A stretch of 43,331 nt of DNA from Rhodopseudomonas palustris JSC-3b (GTDB lineage: Bacteria > Pseudomonadota > Alphaproteobacteria > Rhizobiales > Xanthobacteraceae), in contig KI632513.1 of assembly GCA_000504425.1 (NCBI GenBank), positions 3,447,192 to 3,490,522 of the forward strand, written 5' to 3'. Made by a program: the position numbers and the translations under genes. Within the stretch, counting starts at the first letter, position 1. Each line of letters begins with the position of its first letter. The notes under the pieces are model-generated. The model did no database searches. It saw nothing but the letters and a program-made list of their open reading frames with translations, and was not told where the DNA came from. Below, one piece after another: positions 37,140-43,331 of the stretch.

Positions 37140-38408
37140 CTACCCAAAAATGTCGGTGGTCATGCCGGCATACCAGCCGGTGGCTTCGCGCGCCTGTTTG
37201 GCGCGCAGCTCGGCGCTTTCGTCGAGCTGCGACGTATAAGGATCGATCATCACGATCCGGCCGTCGCGCGGCTCGTAGCGCGCGCCGTTCTTGACGGCGT
37301 CGTTTGGCGCCAGCGTGCTCCAGCAATGATTGGTGAAGCGGAACGGCAGCCGCCGGCCACCCGCCAGCTCAGCGCGGATGATCATCGCCGTCAGCTTGCC
37401 TTCATTGTTGGCGGCAAAGCCCGATTTCGGAAAATCGCCGCCGATCGCCGAGTCGCCGATGATGTGGATCGCCGGATCGATCAGCGAGGTCATGGTGTCG
37501 GCATTGACCGGGCAAAAACCGCTTTCATCGACAAGGCCGGCGTCGCGGCCGAGCTGGCCCGCGATCTGCGCCGGGATCACATTGACCATGGTCGCCTTGA
37601 TCTGTTCGAGGTCGGTGACCACCGTCATGGTGCGCGGATCGACTTCCTTGATGCCGCCATGAATGGTCGGGTCCTGCCACTCCACCATGCCGGGATAGTG
37701 GCGCTCCCAAGCGTCGGTGAACAACGGCTGCATCGCGAAGTGATCCTTGTAGTCCAGGATCACGATGCGCACATTCTTCACGCCCCGGGTCTTCAGCGCA
37801 TTGGCCATCATCGAGGCGCGCTCATAAGGCGCGGGCGGACAGCGATAGGGCGTCGGCGGCGCGATGATCACGATGGTGCCGCCATCGCCGACCGCATCGA
37901 GCTGACGCTTCACGAGCTGAAACTGCTCGCCACCCTGATAGCCGTGCGGCATCACCGCGGCCGCCTGCTGCGAATAGCCCGGCACTGAGTTCCAGCGGAA
38001 ATCGATGCCGGGCGACAGGATCAGCCGATCGTAATCGAGCCGTCCGCCGCCAGCGAGCCGCACCTGCTTGGCGCCGCGCTCGATCGCCGTGACGCGGTCG
38101 AACACCAGTTTCGCGCCGGCGGCGGCGACGCCGTAATAGCCAAAGTTCAGCGCCTCAAAAGTCTTCAAGCCGCCGAGATAGAGATTGGAGGTGAACGGCG
38201 TGACGTAGTTGCGGTTGGCCTCCACCAGCGTCACGTCGAGCGCGTCCGAGCCGTGACACAGATAGCGCGCCGCGGTGGCGCCGCCGGGACCGCCGCCGAC
38301 CACCACGATCCGTGGCTTGGCCTTGGCGATCGCTGGACAGCCGAATGCAGCGGTCGCGGCCAGGGCGGCGATCATGCTGCGTCGGGTCAGGAGAGGAGAG
38401 GTCGTCAC
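37140..38408 (-). CDS. soxF: Flavocytochrome c sulfide dehydrogenase flavoprotein, copy 1
   Basis: A 422-residue FAD protein of the FccB/SoxF family, which oxidises sulfide in the periplasm and passes electrons to a cytochrome c. A Tat signal (LTRRSMIAALAATAAFG) is followed by the FAD motif IVVVGGGPGGATAARYL. The two redox cysteines of the family are C190 in PYRCPPAPYER and C299 in SGFCPVN. The C-terminal flavin-binding domain ends GWYAGMTTDIFG. The true start is GTG 38408, with AGGAG seven bases upstream; an open frame to 38591 lies inside the next gene. It follows copy 2 by 46 bases in the same operon. Copy 1 has Met where copy 2 has C200. Confidence 0.9.
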   Translation of the reverse strand: MTTSPLLTRRSMIAALAATAAFGCPAIAKAKPRIVVVGGGPGGATAARYLCHGSDALDVTLVEANRNYVTPFTSNLYLGGLKTFEALNFGYYGVAAAGAKLVFDRVTAIERGAKQVRLAGGGRLDYDRLILSPGIDFRWNSVPGYSQQAAAVMPHGYQGGEQFQLVKRQLDAVGDGGTIVIIAPPTPYRCPPAPYERASMMANALKTRGVKNVRIVILDYKDHFAMQPLFTDAWERHYPGMVEWQDPTIHGGIKEVDPRTMTVVTDLEQIKATMVNVIPAQIAGQLGRDAGLVDESGFCPVNADTMTSLIDPAIHIIGDSAIGGDFPKSGFAANNEGKLTAMIIRAELAGGRRLPFRFTNHCWSTLAPNDAVKNGARYEPRDGRIVMIDPYTSQLDESAELRAKQAREATGWYAGMTTDIFG

Positions 38409-38454
38409 AGCCGGTCTCCTTGCCGCGCTCCGCAGGGCGAAGCGCGGCGAGCTG

Positions 38455-39723
38455 TCATGTGAAGATGTCTGCGGTGATGCCGGAGTACCAGCCCATGTTT
38501 TCTTCGCTGGTCTGCAGCCGGATTTCCGGATTCTCGTTGGTCTTGGACACGAAGCCTTCGACCTCGGCAATCGCGCCGTCCTTGGCCTCATAGCGGCCGC
38601 CGATCTTCACGGTATCGTCCTTGGCGATCACCGACCAGCAGGTGTTGGCATAGCGCGCCGGGAAGGTGCGCGCGCCGGTCAGCTCGCCGCGCACCGCCAT
38701 CGCCACCACCTTGGCGTGGCTGTTGGCGGCAAACGCCGATTTCGGCATCGCGCCGGCGATCGAGGCGTCGCCGAGCACATAGATGTTGGGATCGACCGCC
38801 GACTTCATGTTGGTCGGGTCGATCGGACAATAGCCGGTCTGGTTGGTGAGCTGGGCATCGCGCGCGATCTTGCCTGCCATCTGCGCCGGGATCACGTTGA
38901 CAAGGTCAGCCTTGATGGTTTCGAGGTCGGTGGTCACGGTCATCGCCTTGGGATCGATCGCCTTGACGCCGCCGTGCATCTTCGGGTCCATCCACTCGAC
39001 CATGCCCGGATAGTGCTTCTGCCAGCCTTCCTGGAACAGCGCCATCTTGGAGAATTTCTCCTTGGGATCGATCACCACGATGCGCGACTTGGTGTGCCCC
39101 TTGGCCTTCAGCACGGCGGCCATGCACGACACGCGCTCATAGGGGCCGGGCGGGCAGCGATAGGGATTGGGCGGTGCCAGCATCACGATGGTCGCGCCGT
39201 CACTGAGCGCGTCGAGCTGCTTCTTCAGCAGCAAGGTCTGCGCGCCGGGCTTCCAGGCGTGCGGCATGATCGCGGCGGCTTCTTCCGAGTAACCGGGCAC
39301 GGAGTCGAATTTGATGTCGATGCCGGGCGACACCACCAGGCGATCGTAGGGCAGCATGGTGCCGTCGGCGAGCCGGACCTGCTTCTTGTCGCGATCGATC
39401 GCGGCCGCCATCTGCCGGACGTGCTTCACGCCGTAATTCGACAGCTTGTAGGGATGAATGATCGAGTCGTAGCTGCGCAGGCCGCCCAGTACCAGATTGG
39501 AATGGAAGCAGGTGATAAAGGCATCGAGCGGCTCGACCATGGTGACGTCGATCGCGCCTTGCGAGTCGCGCGCGACATATTTCGCCACGGTGGCGCCGCC
39601 CGGCCCGCCGCCGATCACCACCAGTTTCGGTTTGCTCTGCGCGCGCAGCACGCCAGGGGCGGCCAGCACGCCAGCGGCGGCCAGAATACTCGCCGAAAAC
39701 CGGCGTCGGGTGATCGTGGACAT
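38455..39723 (-). CDS. soxF: Flavocytochrome c sulfide dehydrogenase flavoprotein, copy 2
   Basis: A second 422-residue FccB/SoxF protein, aligned almost without gaps to copy 1, with C190 (PYRCPPGPYER) and C299 (TGYCPID) at the same positions. The Tat signal is TRRRFSASILAAAGVLA. LVVIGGGPGGATVAKYV binds FAD, and the C-terminal part (NTCWSVIAKDDTVKIGGRYE, GWYSGITADIFT) is the FCSD flavin-binding domain. An extra C200 occurs in YERVSCM. GGGAGG before ATG 39723 gives a sure start. It follows the cytochrome c gene by 16 bases, which would be its FccA/SoxE-like electron acceptor. The pair looks like a duplication that has since diverged strongly. Confidence 0.92.
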   Translation of the reverse strand: MSTITRRRFSASILAAAGVLAAPGVLRAQSKPKLVVIGGGPGGATVAKYVARDSQGAIDVTMVEPLDAFITCFHSNLVLGGLRSYDSIIHPYKLSNYGVKHVRQMAAAIDRDKKQVRLADGTMLPYDRLVVSPGIDIKFDSVPGYSEEAAAIMPHAWKPGAQTLLLKKQLDALSDGATIVMLAPPNPYRCPPGPYERVSCMAAVLKAKGHTKSRIVVIDPKEKFSKMALFQEGWQKHYPGMVEWMDPKMHGGVKAIDPKAMTVTTDLETIKADLVNVIPAQMAGKIARDAQLTNQTGYCPIDPTNMKSAVDPNIYVLGDASIAGAMPKSAFAANSHAKVVAMAVRGELTGARTFPARYANTCWSVIAKDDTVKIGGRYEAKDGAIAEVEGFVSKTNENPEIRLQTSEENMGWYSGITADIFT

Positions 39724-39739
39724 GCTGTTTCCTCCCTGC

Positions 39740-40093
39740 TTATTTGGTTGCGGCCCCGTCGCTGGCGACGACCGACTGTGTTGCATGATCTGGTGCGAGA
39801 CTGCCGAAATAGGCAGCCAACGCCGCCAATTCGTCATCGGTGAATTTGATGGCGATCGAGCGCATCACCGCATTGTCGCGGCGGTGCTCGCGAAAATCGC
39901 TCAGCGCTTGCACGAGGCTCGATTCCGGCCAGCCGACGATCGAGGGGATGCCGTCATTGCGGCCGCTGAGCTGATGACAGGTGACGCATTCGGTGGAGAG
40001 ATATTCGCCAAGCTCGCGGTCGCCGCCGGCTTGCGCGCTGGCGATCGGCAGCAGCGCTGCGCTGATGACGAGCGCGGCGAGCTTGGTGATCAA
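39740..40093 (-). CDS. Periplasmic cytochrome c, partner of sulfide dehydrogenase
   Basis: A small monohaem cytochrome c. From TTG 40093 it would have 117 residues with a clean signal peptide (ITKLAALVISAALLPIASAQA), the haem site CVTCH (C36, C39, H40) and a probable Met ligand in NAVMRSIAIKF. Its place directly before the two flavoproteins suggests that it is their FccA/SoxE-like cytochrome, although FccA is often dihaem and this has one site. The start is uncertain: TTG 40093 has no good ribosome site, while ATG 40255 has AGGGACAAGGA upstream but adds 54 residues before the signal. The TTG overlaps the stop of a short upstream frame (MLSSAD) as TTGA. Confidence 0.82.
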   Translation of the reverse strand: MITKLAALVISAALLPIASAQAGGDRELGEYLSTECVTCHQLSGRNDGIPSIVGWPESSLVQALSDFREHRRDNAVMRSIAIKFTDDELAALAAYFGSLAPDHATQSVVASDGAATK

Positions 40094-40350
40094 TCTGCTG
40101 ACGACAACATCGCTGCGACGGCCGCAGCAAACGCGGTCGGCTCGCCGTGCGGCCTCGGCCGGCGTTGGTGCGCGCTGCGAATCATGGCGAACGAGCTGAT
40201 ATGACGCTGCCCATGCTCCGCAAAGCAGATACGCCTTGCGGCGGCTGCCCGGCATTTCCTTGTCCCTTTCGTCGGCGGCCTGTGATTGCGGCCGTTGCAC
40301 GACTTCGATCTCTTGTCAGTGCCGGCGTGTCGCCGTGCTCGCAGAGATAC

Positions 40351-40394
40351 ATTCAGTTTTTTGAACATAATAATACGAAGATGCGTTAGGGCAA
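40351..40394 (-). promoter_or_regulatory. Predicted promoter and SoxR/BigR-like operator
   Basis: On the minus strand TTGCCC (40394-40389) and TATTAT (40372-40367) are 16 bases apart, a fair sigma-70 pair. Directly downstream, over the expected start point, lies ATTC-N8-GAAC (40351-40366 on +), an inverted repeat (ATTCA-N6-TGAAC). It is one base off the ATTC-N8-GAAT reported for the persulfide sensor SqrR. The ArsR-type gene is 1.6 kb away. The rest of 40094-40497 holds no convincing gene. Confidence 0.5.
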
Positions 40395-40497
40395 GCGTTT
40401 GTGCGCGATCTTGCTAACCCGCACGGCAAATATCCGTGCTGCACTGCCACAACTGACAACGGTCATTGTTATTTGCGCGTGCGCAGCAGGCGGGCGG

Positions 40498-41583
40498 CTA
40501 CGTCAGCCGCTGCTTGCCGCGCCGGGCCCGGAATGGGATGTCACCCATCAGGATCGCGATGCCGATCCGGGCACCGAGGATCATGCCGCCCACGGCAAAC
40601 GGCCATGACAGCGATAGCAGCGAGCCGGCAGTTAGTCCCTGGCCGATGGTGCAGCCACCAGCGAGAATGCCACCGACACCCATTAGCGCGGCGCCGGTGA
40701 GATGACGGCGCATCTCGCGATCATCATCGAACGCTTCCCAGCGCAGATCGTCGGACCACCACGCGGACAGAAACGCGCCAGCGATCACGCCGAACACCGA
40801 GCCGACGCCGAAATCAGCGAGATTGGCGGTGCTGATCAGGCTGGCGAACAGCGCCTTGCCGACGGTGGAGACGAAGGTCAGGCTCTGCGGCCGCGCTGGC
40901 CCGGCGAAATCATCATGCAGCAGCGTGGTCGCGAGCCAGCCCAGCGTCACCATCACGCCGAGCACGGCGCCGGCCGTCAGCAATCGCGGCGTTCGCCACA
41001 TCCGGCTGCTGCCGAGCGCGCTGAAACACAGCGCTGCGCCGAGGGTCAGTGCCAGCGCGCCGCGCCATTCCGAGCCGATCAGATATTTGATCAGCGATGG
41101 CAGGTCGGAGCGCAGGCCGTCAGGCATCGGAACGGCGACCGCCTCCAGCACGGTGATCCGTGGCGCTGCGAAAATGCCGCGCAGCGTGGCGTAAGCCAGC
41201 GCGCCCAGCACCAGCACCACCACCAGGCTACGCAGATCGCCGGTGCCAAGCCGCACCAGCGAGCCAAAGCCGCAGGTACCGACCAGCGCCATGCCAATGC
41301 CGAACAGGATGCTGCCGATCACGGTCGAAAGCAGCGGCAGCGCGCTTGGCGTGTAGGAGGTTTGATCCGGCGCCAGCACGCCGAATGCGATCAGCGCTTG
41401 CGTACCAAGCAGCGCGACGCCGAGCGCCAGCGCAAACACCCGCATACGCCGGCTGTCACCGCCCATCAGCAGATCCTCGACGGCGCCGAATGAGCACAGC
41501 TTGGCTTGCCGCACGGCAAATCCGGCGATCAGCCCGATCGCGAAGCCGGCAAACGCGATGATCCAGGCGGACCAACTCTGCAC
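40498..41583 (-). CDS. soxT: YeeE/YedE-family sulfur transporter SoxT
   Basis: A 361-residue membrane protein of the YeeE/YedE (TsuA) family with about nine to ten segments. The conserved cysteines that relay thiosulfate in TsuA are seen in RQAKLCSFGA (C30), VGTCGFGSLVRLG (C104) and GGCTIGQGLTAGS (about C313). Members import thiosulfate or other sulfur compounds; those coded beside soxR and soxS are called SoxT. The start is GTG 41583 with GGAGG five bases upstream. It is the last gene of the soxS-soxR-soxT series, 76 bases after soxR. Confidence 0.87.
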   Translation of the reverse strand: MQSWSAWIIAFAGFAIGLIAGFAVRQAKLCSFGAVEDLLMGGDSRRMRVFALALGVALLGTQALIAFGVLAPDQTSYTPSALPLLSTVIGSILFGIGMALVGTCGFGSLVRLGTGDLRSLVVVLVLGALAYATLRGIFAAPRITVLEAVAVPMPDGLRSDLPSLIKYLIGSEWRGALALTLGAALCFSALGSSRMWRTPRLLTAGAVLGVMVTLGWLATTLLHDDFAGPARPQSLTFVSTVGKALFASLISTANLADFGVGSVFGVIAGAFLSAWWSDDLRWEAFDDDREMRRHLTGAALMGVGGILAGGCTIGQGLTAGSLLSLSWPFAVGGMILGARIGIAILMGDIPFRARRGKQRLT

Positions 41584-41659
41584 AGGGACCTCCCGTTGCG
41601 CGCAAGGCCGCTGCTCGCTGTGGCAAGCGCGGTCCGAGCCTTTCGGCGTCCCGGCGGAG

Positions 41660-42037
41660 TTATGGCTTCTTGTCGGCCTTCGCGGTTGCGCAGAAGATAT
41701 CGTACACGACAGATATCACACGGCGCACGTCGTCATTGGCAAGACTATAGTAGATCGTCTTGCCGTCGCGGCGGGTATCGACCATGCCGTCATAGCGCAG
41801 CCGCGCCAATTGCTGCGACACAGCAGATTGCCGCAACGACAGAATGCTCTCCAATTCGCCGACCGAGCGTTCACGCTCGGCGAGCAGGCACAGCAGCAGC
41901 AGCCGGCTTTCATGCGACAGCGCCTTGAGGAAATTGCTGGCCTTGCGCGCATTGCGCATCAGCGTTTCGAGTTCAGGCGAATATTCCGCGCCGTCTCGCA
42001 GTTCCGTTTCGATATCGTCGGGAAGGATCGATGCCAT
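41660..42037 (-). CDS. soxR: ArsR-family persulfide-sensing repressor SoxR (BigR/SqrR-like)
   Basis: A 125-residue ArsR-type repressor. The winged HTH covers ALSHESRLLLLCLLAERERS to RRDGKTIYYSLA, with the recognition helix LRQSAVSQQLARLRYDG. Its only two cysteines, C50 (LLLLCLL) and C116 (YDIFCATA), sit where the BigR/SqrR group has the pair that forms a polysulfide bridge with reactive sulfur species and releases DNA. Together with soxS, soxT and soxV this matches SoxR, the sox repressor. Likely targets are the palindrome between soxS and soxV and the site before the cytochrome c gene (inference). It lies 18 bases after soxS. Confidence 0.9.
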   Translation of the reverse strand: MASILPDDIETELRDGAEYSPELETLMRNARKASNFLKALSHESRLLLLCLLAERERSVGELESILSLRQSAVSQQLARLRYDGMVDTRRDGKTIYYSLANDDVRRVISVVYDIFCATAKADKKP

Positions 42038-42055
42038 GATGCTGAAGGATCCGCT

Positions 42056-42454
42056 CTAGCGTTGGATGGCCGATACTGAACTCTCAGCAACCGGGGGCGG
42101 CAGCTTGGCGATCAGGGTGCCGAGCAAGCCCCAGAACGTATCGTCATTGATGTAACCCGTGATGCGCCCGACCTCACGATCCTGGTCCACCACCACGAAT
42201 GTCGGCGTGAAGCGCACCGGCATATCGAGCCGCAGGCCCTGCGCCGAACCGCGGTCGAGATTGACGCGCCGCAGCGGCAGCCGTTTCGCTTCGTCGGTCT
42301 TGTCGTAAACGGCGCCGACCTCGCGATTCCAGCGCACGCACCAAGGGCAGCCATCGCGTTCAAACACGATCAGCTCAGCCGCCATGGCGCGCATCGGCAT
42401 CAACGCCAATAGCAGCGCTGCAAACAGAAGTTGCGGTCTCCACCCCTTCGACAT
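42056..42454 (-). CDS. soxS: Periplasmic thioredoxin-like protein SoxS
   Basis: A 132-residue thioredoxin-fold protein with a signal peptide (SKGWRPQLLFAALLLALMPMRAMAA), the active site ERDGCPWC (C36, C39) and a cis-Pro in PVRFTPTFVVVD. SoxS in sox clusters keeps the SoxY sulfur-carrier cysteine reduced, using electrons brought across the membrane by SoxV, whose gene is divergent. The start is ATG 42454; the frame continues to 42505 but that would bury the signal. The palindrome at 42460-42485 begins only a few bases upstream, so the transcript may have a very short leader. Confidence 0.88.
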   Translation of the reverse strand: MSKGWRPQLLFAALLLALMPMRAMAAELIVFERDGCPWCVRWNREVGAVYDKTDEAKRLPLRRVNLDRGSAQGLRLDMPVRFTPTFVVVDQDREVGRITGYINDDTFWGLLGTLIAKLPPPVAESSVSAIQR

Positions 42455-42456
42455 AG

Positions 42457-42485
42457 ATTCACATATAATCGAATTCGCATATGTG
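42457..42485. promoter_or_regulatory. Palindrome in the soxS-soxV control region
   Basis: CACATAT (42460-42466) and ATATGTG (42479-42485) are exact inverted repeats separated by 12 bases, with CGAATTCG between. The + strand includes a perfect TATAAT (42464-42469) for soxV. ATTC at 42457 and GAAT at 42471 give an ATTC-N10-GAAT variant. In described sox systems SoxR binds between soxS and soxV, so this is a good operator candidate. Confidence 0.6.
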
Positions 42486-42497
42486 TACCAGAGCCTA

Positions 42498-42530
42498 CCG
42501 CCCATGAACCGCCCATGAACCGCCCATGAC
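42498..42530 (+). repeat. Three 11-bp tandem copies forming two mini-ORFs
   Basis: CCGCCCATGAA is repeated at 42498, 42509 and 42520 (the last ends in C). Each of the first two ATGs (42504, 42515) reads ATG AAC CGC CCA TGA, and each TGA overlaps the next ATG as ATGA. The third ATG (42526) opens soxV. Confidence 0.85.
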
Positions 42531-43266
42531 TGGCAATATCTCTTGGATCGGAGCGGTGGGGGCCGGGCTGCTGTCGTTCCTGTCGCCCTGCGTGTTGCCT
42601 CTGGTTCCGCCCTATCTGTGCTTTGTCGCCGGCGTCAGTCTCGATGAACTGCGCGATCAGCGTGCCGCGACGCGGGCGGCGACCGCACGGGTGGTGGTTC
42701 TGTCGGTCGCGTTCGTGCTCGGCTTCGCCTCGGTGTTCATAGCGCTCGGCGCCTCGGCATCGCTGATCGGCCGCACCGTGGCGGCCTATTTCGAGGCGCT
42801 CTCGATCCTGGCCGGGGTGGTGATCGTGCTGCTCGGCCTGCAGTTCCTCGGCTTGCTGCGTTTTGACGCGCTGTTGCGTCAGGCGCGCTTCAGCGGCCCC
42901 AAACGCGGCGGCGGCGTGATCGGCGCCTATGTGGTCGGGCTGGCGTTCGCGTTCGGCTGGACGCCATGTGTCGGCCCGGTGCTGGCCACCATTTTGCTGA
43001 TCGCCGGCGCCGAAAGCTCAGCGGCGCAGGGCGCGGCGCTACTTGGCGCTTATTCGCTCGGCATCGGGCTGCCATTCATTCTGGCGGCGGCGTTTGCCGG
43101 CCCGTTCATGGCGCTGATGGCGCGGCTGCGCGGCCAGATGCGGCTGATCGAAAATGTGATAGGCGCGTCGCTAGTGCTGACCGGGCTGATGTTCCTGTCC
43201 GGCGCCATGCCGCAGGTCTCGAACTGGCTGCTGCAAACCTTCCCCGCGCTCGGCGATATCGGCTGA
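42526..43266 (+). CDS. soxV: CcdA-type membrane thiol transporter SoxV
   Basis: A 246-residue CcdA/DsbD-family protein with about six membrane segments. The redox cysteines are C22 in SFLSPCVLPLVPP and C148 in GWTPCVGPVLATI, each in its usual short motif. CcdA proteins carry electrons from cytoplasmic thioredoxin to periplasmic thiol proteins; SoxV serves SoxS/SoxW in sulfur oxidation. It is divergent from soxS, which supports the SoxV name over a cytochrome c maturation CcdA. No Shine-Dalgarno precedes ATG 42526; two four-codon frames lead into it. It is the last gene in the window and further sox genes may follow. Confidence 0.92.
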   Translation: MTGNISWIGAVGAGLLSFLSPCVLPLVPPYLCFVAGVSLDELRDQRAATRAATARVVVLSVAFVLGFASVFIALGASASLIGRTVAAYFEALSILAGVVIVLLGLQFLGLLRFDALLRQARFSGPKRGGGVIGAYVVGLAFAFGWTPCVGPVLATILLIAGAESSAAQGAALLGAYSLGIGLPFILAAAFAGPFMALMARLRGQMRLIENVIGASLVLTGLMFLSGAMPQVSNWLLQTFPALGDIG

Positions 43267-43310
43267 TCGCAGCGGGCCTGTGGTAACTCTCACGCGCCTT
43301 GAACAAGGCC

Positions 43311-43331
43311 AAGACGTGGATGGGCGGGGGG
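43311..43331. repeat. Start of composite repeat, cut by window end
   Basis: AAGACGTGGATGGGCGGGGG matches the second half of the repeat seen at 23618-23708 and 37003-37077. Confidence 0.5.

Noticed and set aside
38275-39843. 522-codon + strand frame opposite the sulfide dehydrogenase genes
   Set aside because: Antisense to copy 2 and the end of copy 1; no recognisable domain.
40090-40368. 92-codon minus-strand frame before the cytochrome c
   Set aside because: Its ATG would lie in the predicted -10 box, it is Arg-rich with no motif; only its stop overlap with the TTG start is noted.

Overview
The window is high-GC DNA with dense, tightly overlapping genes. The protein families and the dispersed intergenic repeats resemble the Rhodopseudomonas/Bradyrhizobium group of Alphaproteobacteria. 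This placement is an inference from gene content and style; no rRNA or other marker gene lies in the window.

Layout. (1) 1-2.9 kb: the end of a small exported-looking protein, an O-antigen-ligase-like membrane protein and the molybdate-responsive regulator ModE. (2) 2.9-5.8 kb: a visibly lower-GC island with a decayed IS transposase and an acyltransferase-3/SGNH O-acetylase gene. (3) 5.8-12.6 kb: a metal or metallophore uptake locus. A TrmO/TsaA-domain protein, a periplasmic binding protein, a FecCD-type permease, an ABC ATPase and a DUF2478 protein form one minus-strand operon, divergent from a TonB-dependent receptor. With ModE next door this could be a MolABC-like molybdate (oxyanion) importer, but a siderophore is not excluded. 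(4) 12.7-18.7 kb: an AraC regulator divergent from acyl-CoA synthetase, short-chain dehydrogenase, thiolase and acyl-CoA dehydrogenase genes, a beta-oxidation-type catabolic operon. (5) 19.1-23.6 kb: pyruvate carboxylase, rhodanese and thioredoxin 2. (6) 23.8-31.1 kb, minus strand: a SsuABC/NrtABC-type importer, then a translationally coupled trio of a degenerate acyl-CoA-dehydrogenase-like flavoprotein, a MoxR AAA+ ATPase and a CoxE-type VWA protein; an alpha/beta hydrolase lies upstream. (7) 31.7-36.7 kb: a TetR repressor with a clear operator and an RND efflux pair. (8) 37.1-43.3 kb: one end of a sulfur-oxidation (sox) locus. It holds two tandem flavocytochrome c sulfide dehydrogenase flavoproteins, a cytochrome c, the YeeE/YedE channel SoxT, the ArsR-type persulfide sensor SoxR, thioredoxin SoxS, and divergent CcdA-type SoxV. 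The rest of the sox genes, if present, lie beyond the right edge.

Intergenic spaces hold at least three families of palindromic repeats, concentrated at 23.6, 30.0, 31.2-31.5, 36.8-37.1 and 43.3 kb. The signals most worth following are the uptake locus with its TrmO-like and DUF2478 partners, the flavoprotein-MoxR-VWA trio, the duplicated sulfide dehydrogenase with a predicted SoxR operator, and a chain of two four-codon mini-ORFs leading into soxV.
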